A stretch of 36,215 nucleotides of DNA, taken from Elusimicrobiota bacterium (GTDB taxonomy: Bacteria > Elusimicrobiota > UBA8919). Shown one piece after another: positions 35,688-36,215 of the stretch (position 1 is the stretch's first letter; each line of letters opens with the position of its first letter). The stretch lies in contig JAQUMH010000017.1 in NCBI GenBank assembly GCA_028718185.1, positions 1 to 36,215 on the forward strand. Direction: 5' to 3'. The notes below the pieces were generated by a model. That model saw only the letters and a list, made by a program, of their open reading frames with translations. It was not told where the DNA came from and did no database searches. Made by a program: the position numbers and the translations under genes.

Positions 35688-35910
35688 TGATATTAAGATT
35701 GATTACAATTGTTGCCAAAATCCAGCAATAGCTATTTTTGATTATAAATGGCCTTTATTTACAGATAAAGGAGATATACGAGAACTGCGCATTAATCGGA
35801 TATGCACCAGGTGTTACACTCATTGGGCTGGCCCTGTAGATTCAATAAATCAATATACAAAGGCCGAGTGGGCTAAATACATAGATGATGTATTTAAGAT
35901 TAATAATTAG
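35680..35910 (+). CDS. Small cysteine-rich hypothetical protein, allele 2
   Basis: A 76-residue homologue of the 128-370 protein with the same CC and CTRC motifs; the centre (TDKGDIRELRINRI) and C-terminus differ. It overlaps ninG by eight bases, and its end overlaps the convergent gene at 35900. Confidence 0.7.
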   Translation: MTDDIKIDYNCCQNPAIAIFDYKWPLFTDKGDIRELRINRICTRCYTHWAGPVDSINQYTKAEWAKYIDDVFKINN

Positions 35911-36052
35911 TTCCGAAGTGTTTAATAATAGCCTTATTGGAATTCCAACAGATTCTACCCATTGGCTGAACCCTTGACCATTTAAGATGACGAACTGCAC
36001 GTTTAATAAAGCGGAAGAAAAGGCAAGTTGACCCACATTTGCGGTATGTCAT
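35900..36052 (-). CDS. Conserved basic micro-protein, allele 2
   Basis: 50 residues. The first 46 are identical to the 502-657 protein despite several base changes; only the tail differs (HFGTNY versus HFSVGRY). Preceded by the same binding site. Confidence 0.7.
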   Translation of the reverse strand: MTYRKCGSTCLFFRFIKRAVRHLKWSRVQPMGRICWNSNKAIIKHFGTNY

Positions 36053-36063
36053 GATTTATCCCC

Positions 36064-36180
36064 TTATAAAACAAACAGCATGATGATGTAAAAATAACCA
36101 ACCAGCAGAAACAAACTAGCACAAACAAACTCCATGAGCAATTGCACCCAATCAATTTTACTGAAATCAATTCCAAACAT
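36064..36180 (-). CDS. Single-span membrane micro-protein, allele 2
   Basis: Same 38-residue product as 669-785, with one silent base change (TAC for TAT) and the same GGAGG. Confidence 0.65.
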   Translation of the reverse strand: MFGIDFSKIDWVQLLMEFVCASLFLLVGYFYIIMLFVL

Positions 36181-36215
36181 ATAGCCTCCGATAAGTTGAC
36201 AGGTCAATCTGACCT

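Larger units (their letters stand above)
35553..36215 (+). repeat. Diverged right-end copy of the left terminus
   Basis: Aligns with 1-820. The left copy carries about 157 extra bases, most of the 363-530 ORF. The first 198 bases differ at only two positions, then blocks diverge. It ends at the operator 1 dyad, just before the -10 of the rightward promoter. Confidence 0.85.

Noticed and set aside
1-36215. Integrase, integron integrase or CI-like repressor gene
   Set aside because: I found no ORF with tyrosine or serine recombinase motifs, nor a two-domain repressor. A lysogenic cycle is therefore not supported by this window.

Overview
The window is almost certainly one full genome, plus a short overlap, of a tailed podovirus-type bacteriophage (unit length about 35.4-35.6 kb). 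The virion genes follow the P22 plan: terminase, a roughly 725-residue P22-type portal, scaffold, P22-type coat, gp4/gp10-like head completion proteins, ejection proteins and fibres. The host cannot be named from the sequence. The Gram-negative style lysis set and the integron-type cassettes point to a proteobacterium. I see no tyrosine or serine integrase, no CI-like repressor, no tRNA and no integron integrase. The first 820 bases (end of ninG onward) recur at 35553-36215 as a diverged copy with an indel, so the sequence runs once around a circular or permuted genome and closes on a second allele, or else carries a diverged duplication.

Layout: (1) 1-860, end of ninG, small zinc-binding and hypothetical genes, two leftward micro-genes, and a switch-like pair of overlapping promoters with operators. 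(2) 892-22671 rightward: packaging, head, neck, ejection, fibre and lysis genes (M15-type endolysin, holin candidate, spanin-like genes). (3) 22664-30230 leftward early operon: small unknown genes, cassette array 1, four homing-endonuclease-type genes nearby (one of these lies in the right arm), an HTH protein, an ERF-type annealing protein and a DIPF-tailed companion. (4) 30240-30340, divergent control region with a probably leaderless Cro-like gene. (5) 30500-33400 rightward: terminators, a structured RNA leader, DUF1376 replication protein, DnaB helicase. (6) 33396-34260 cassette array 2, then a zinc-binding protein, an HNH endonuclease and NinG.

The most striking content is two arrays of integron-type gene cassettes. 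Small ORFs are separated by attC-like sites (R'' = RYYYAAC-type, R' = GTTRRRY-type, with pairing L''/L' arms). In eight cassettes the R' box that opens the cassette is exactly complementary to the R'' box that closes it, as cassette circularisation predicts. Array 1 (about 2.7 kb, leftward) and array 2 (about 0.9 kb, rightward) each run in the direction of the surrounding phage operon and end in the same 56-bp terminal element (49/56 identical). No integron integrase is encoded, so this is a phage-borne cluster of attC sites lacking an integrase, probably loaded in trans by a host IntI and expressed from phage early promoters.

Other notable points: a GIY-YIG gene that interrupts an ERF gene while restoring its 5' end; a gp10-like gene split into three ORFs, with the last two in the same frame across a single TAA; a mobile beta-type domain shared by the gp4- and gp10-like proteins; and a conserved hairpin just upstream of three virion-gene ribosome binding sites.
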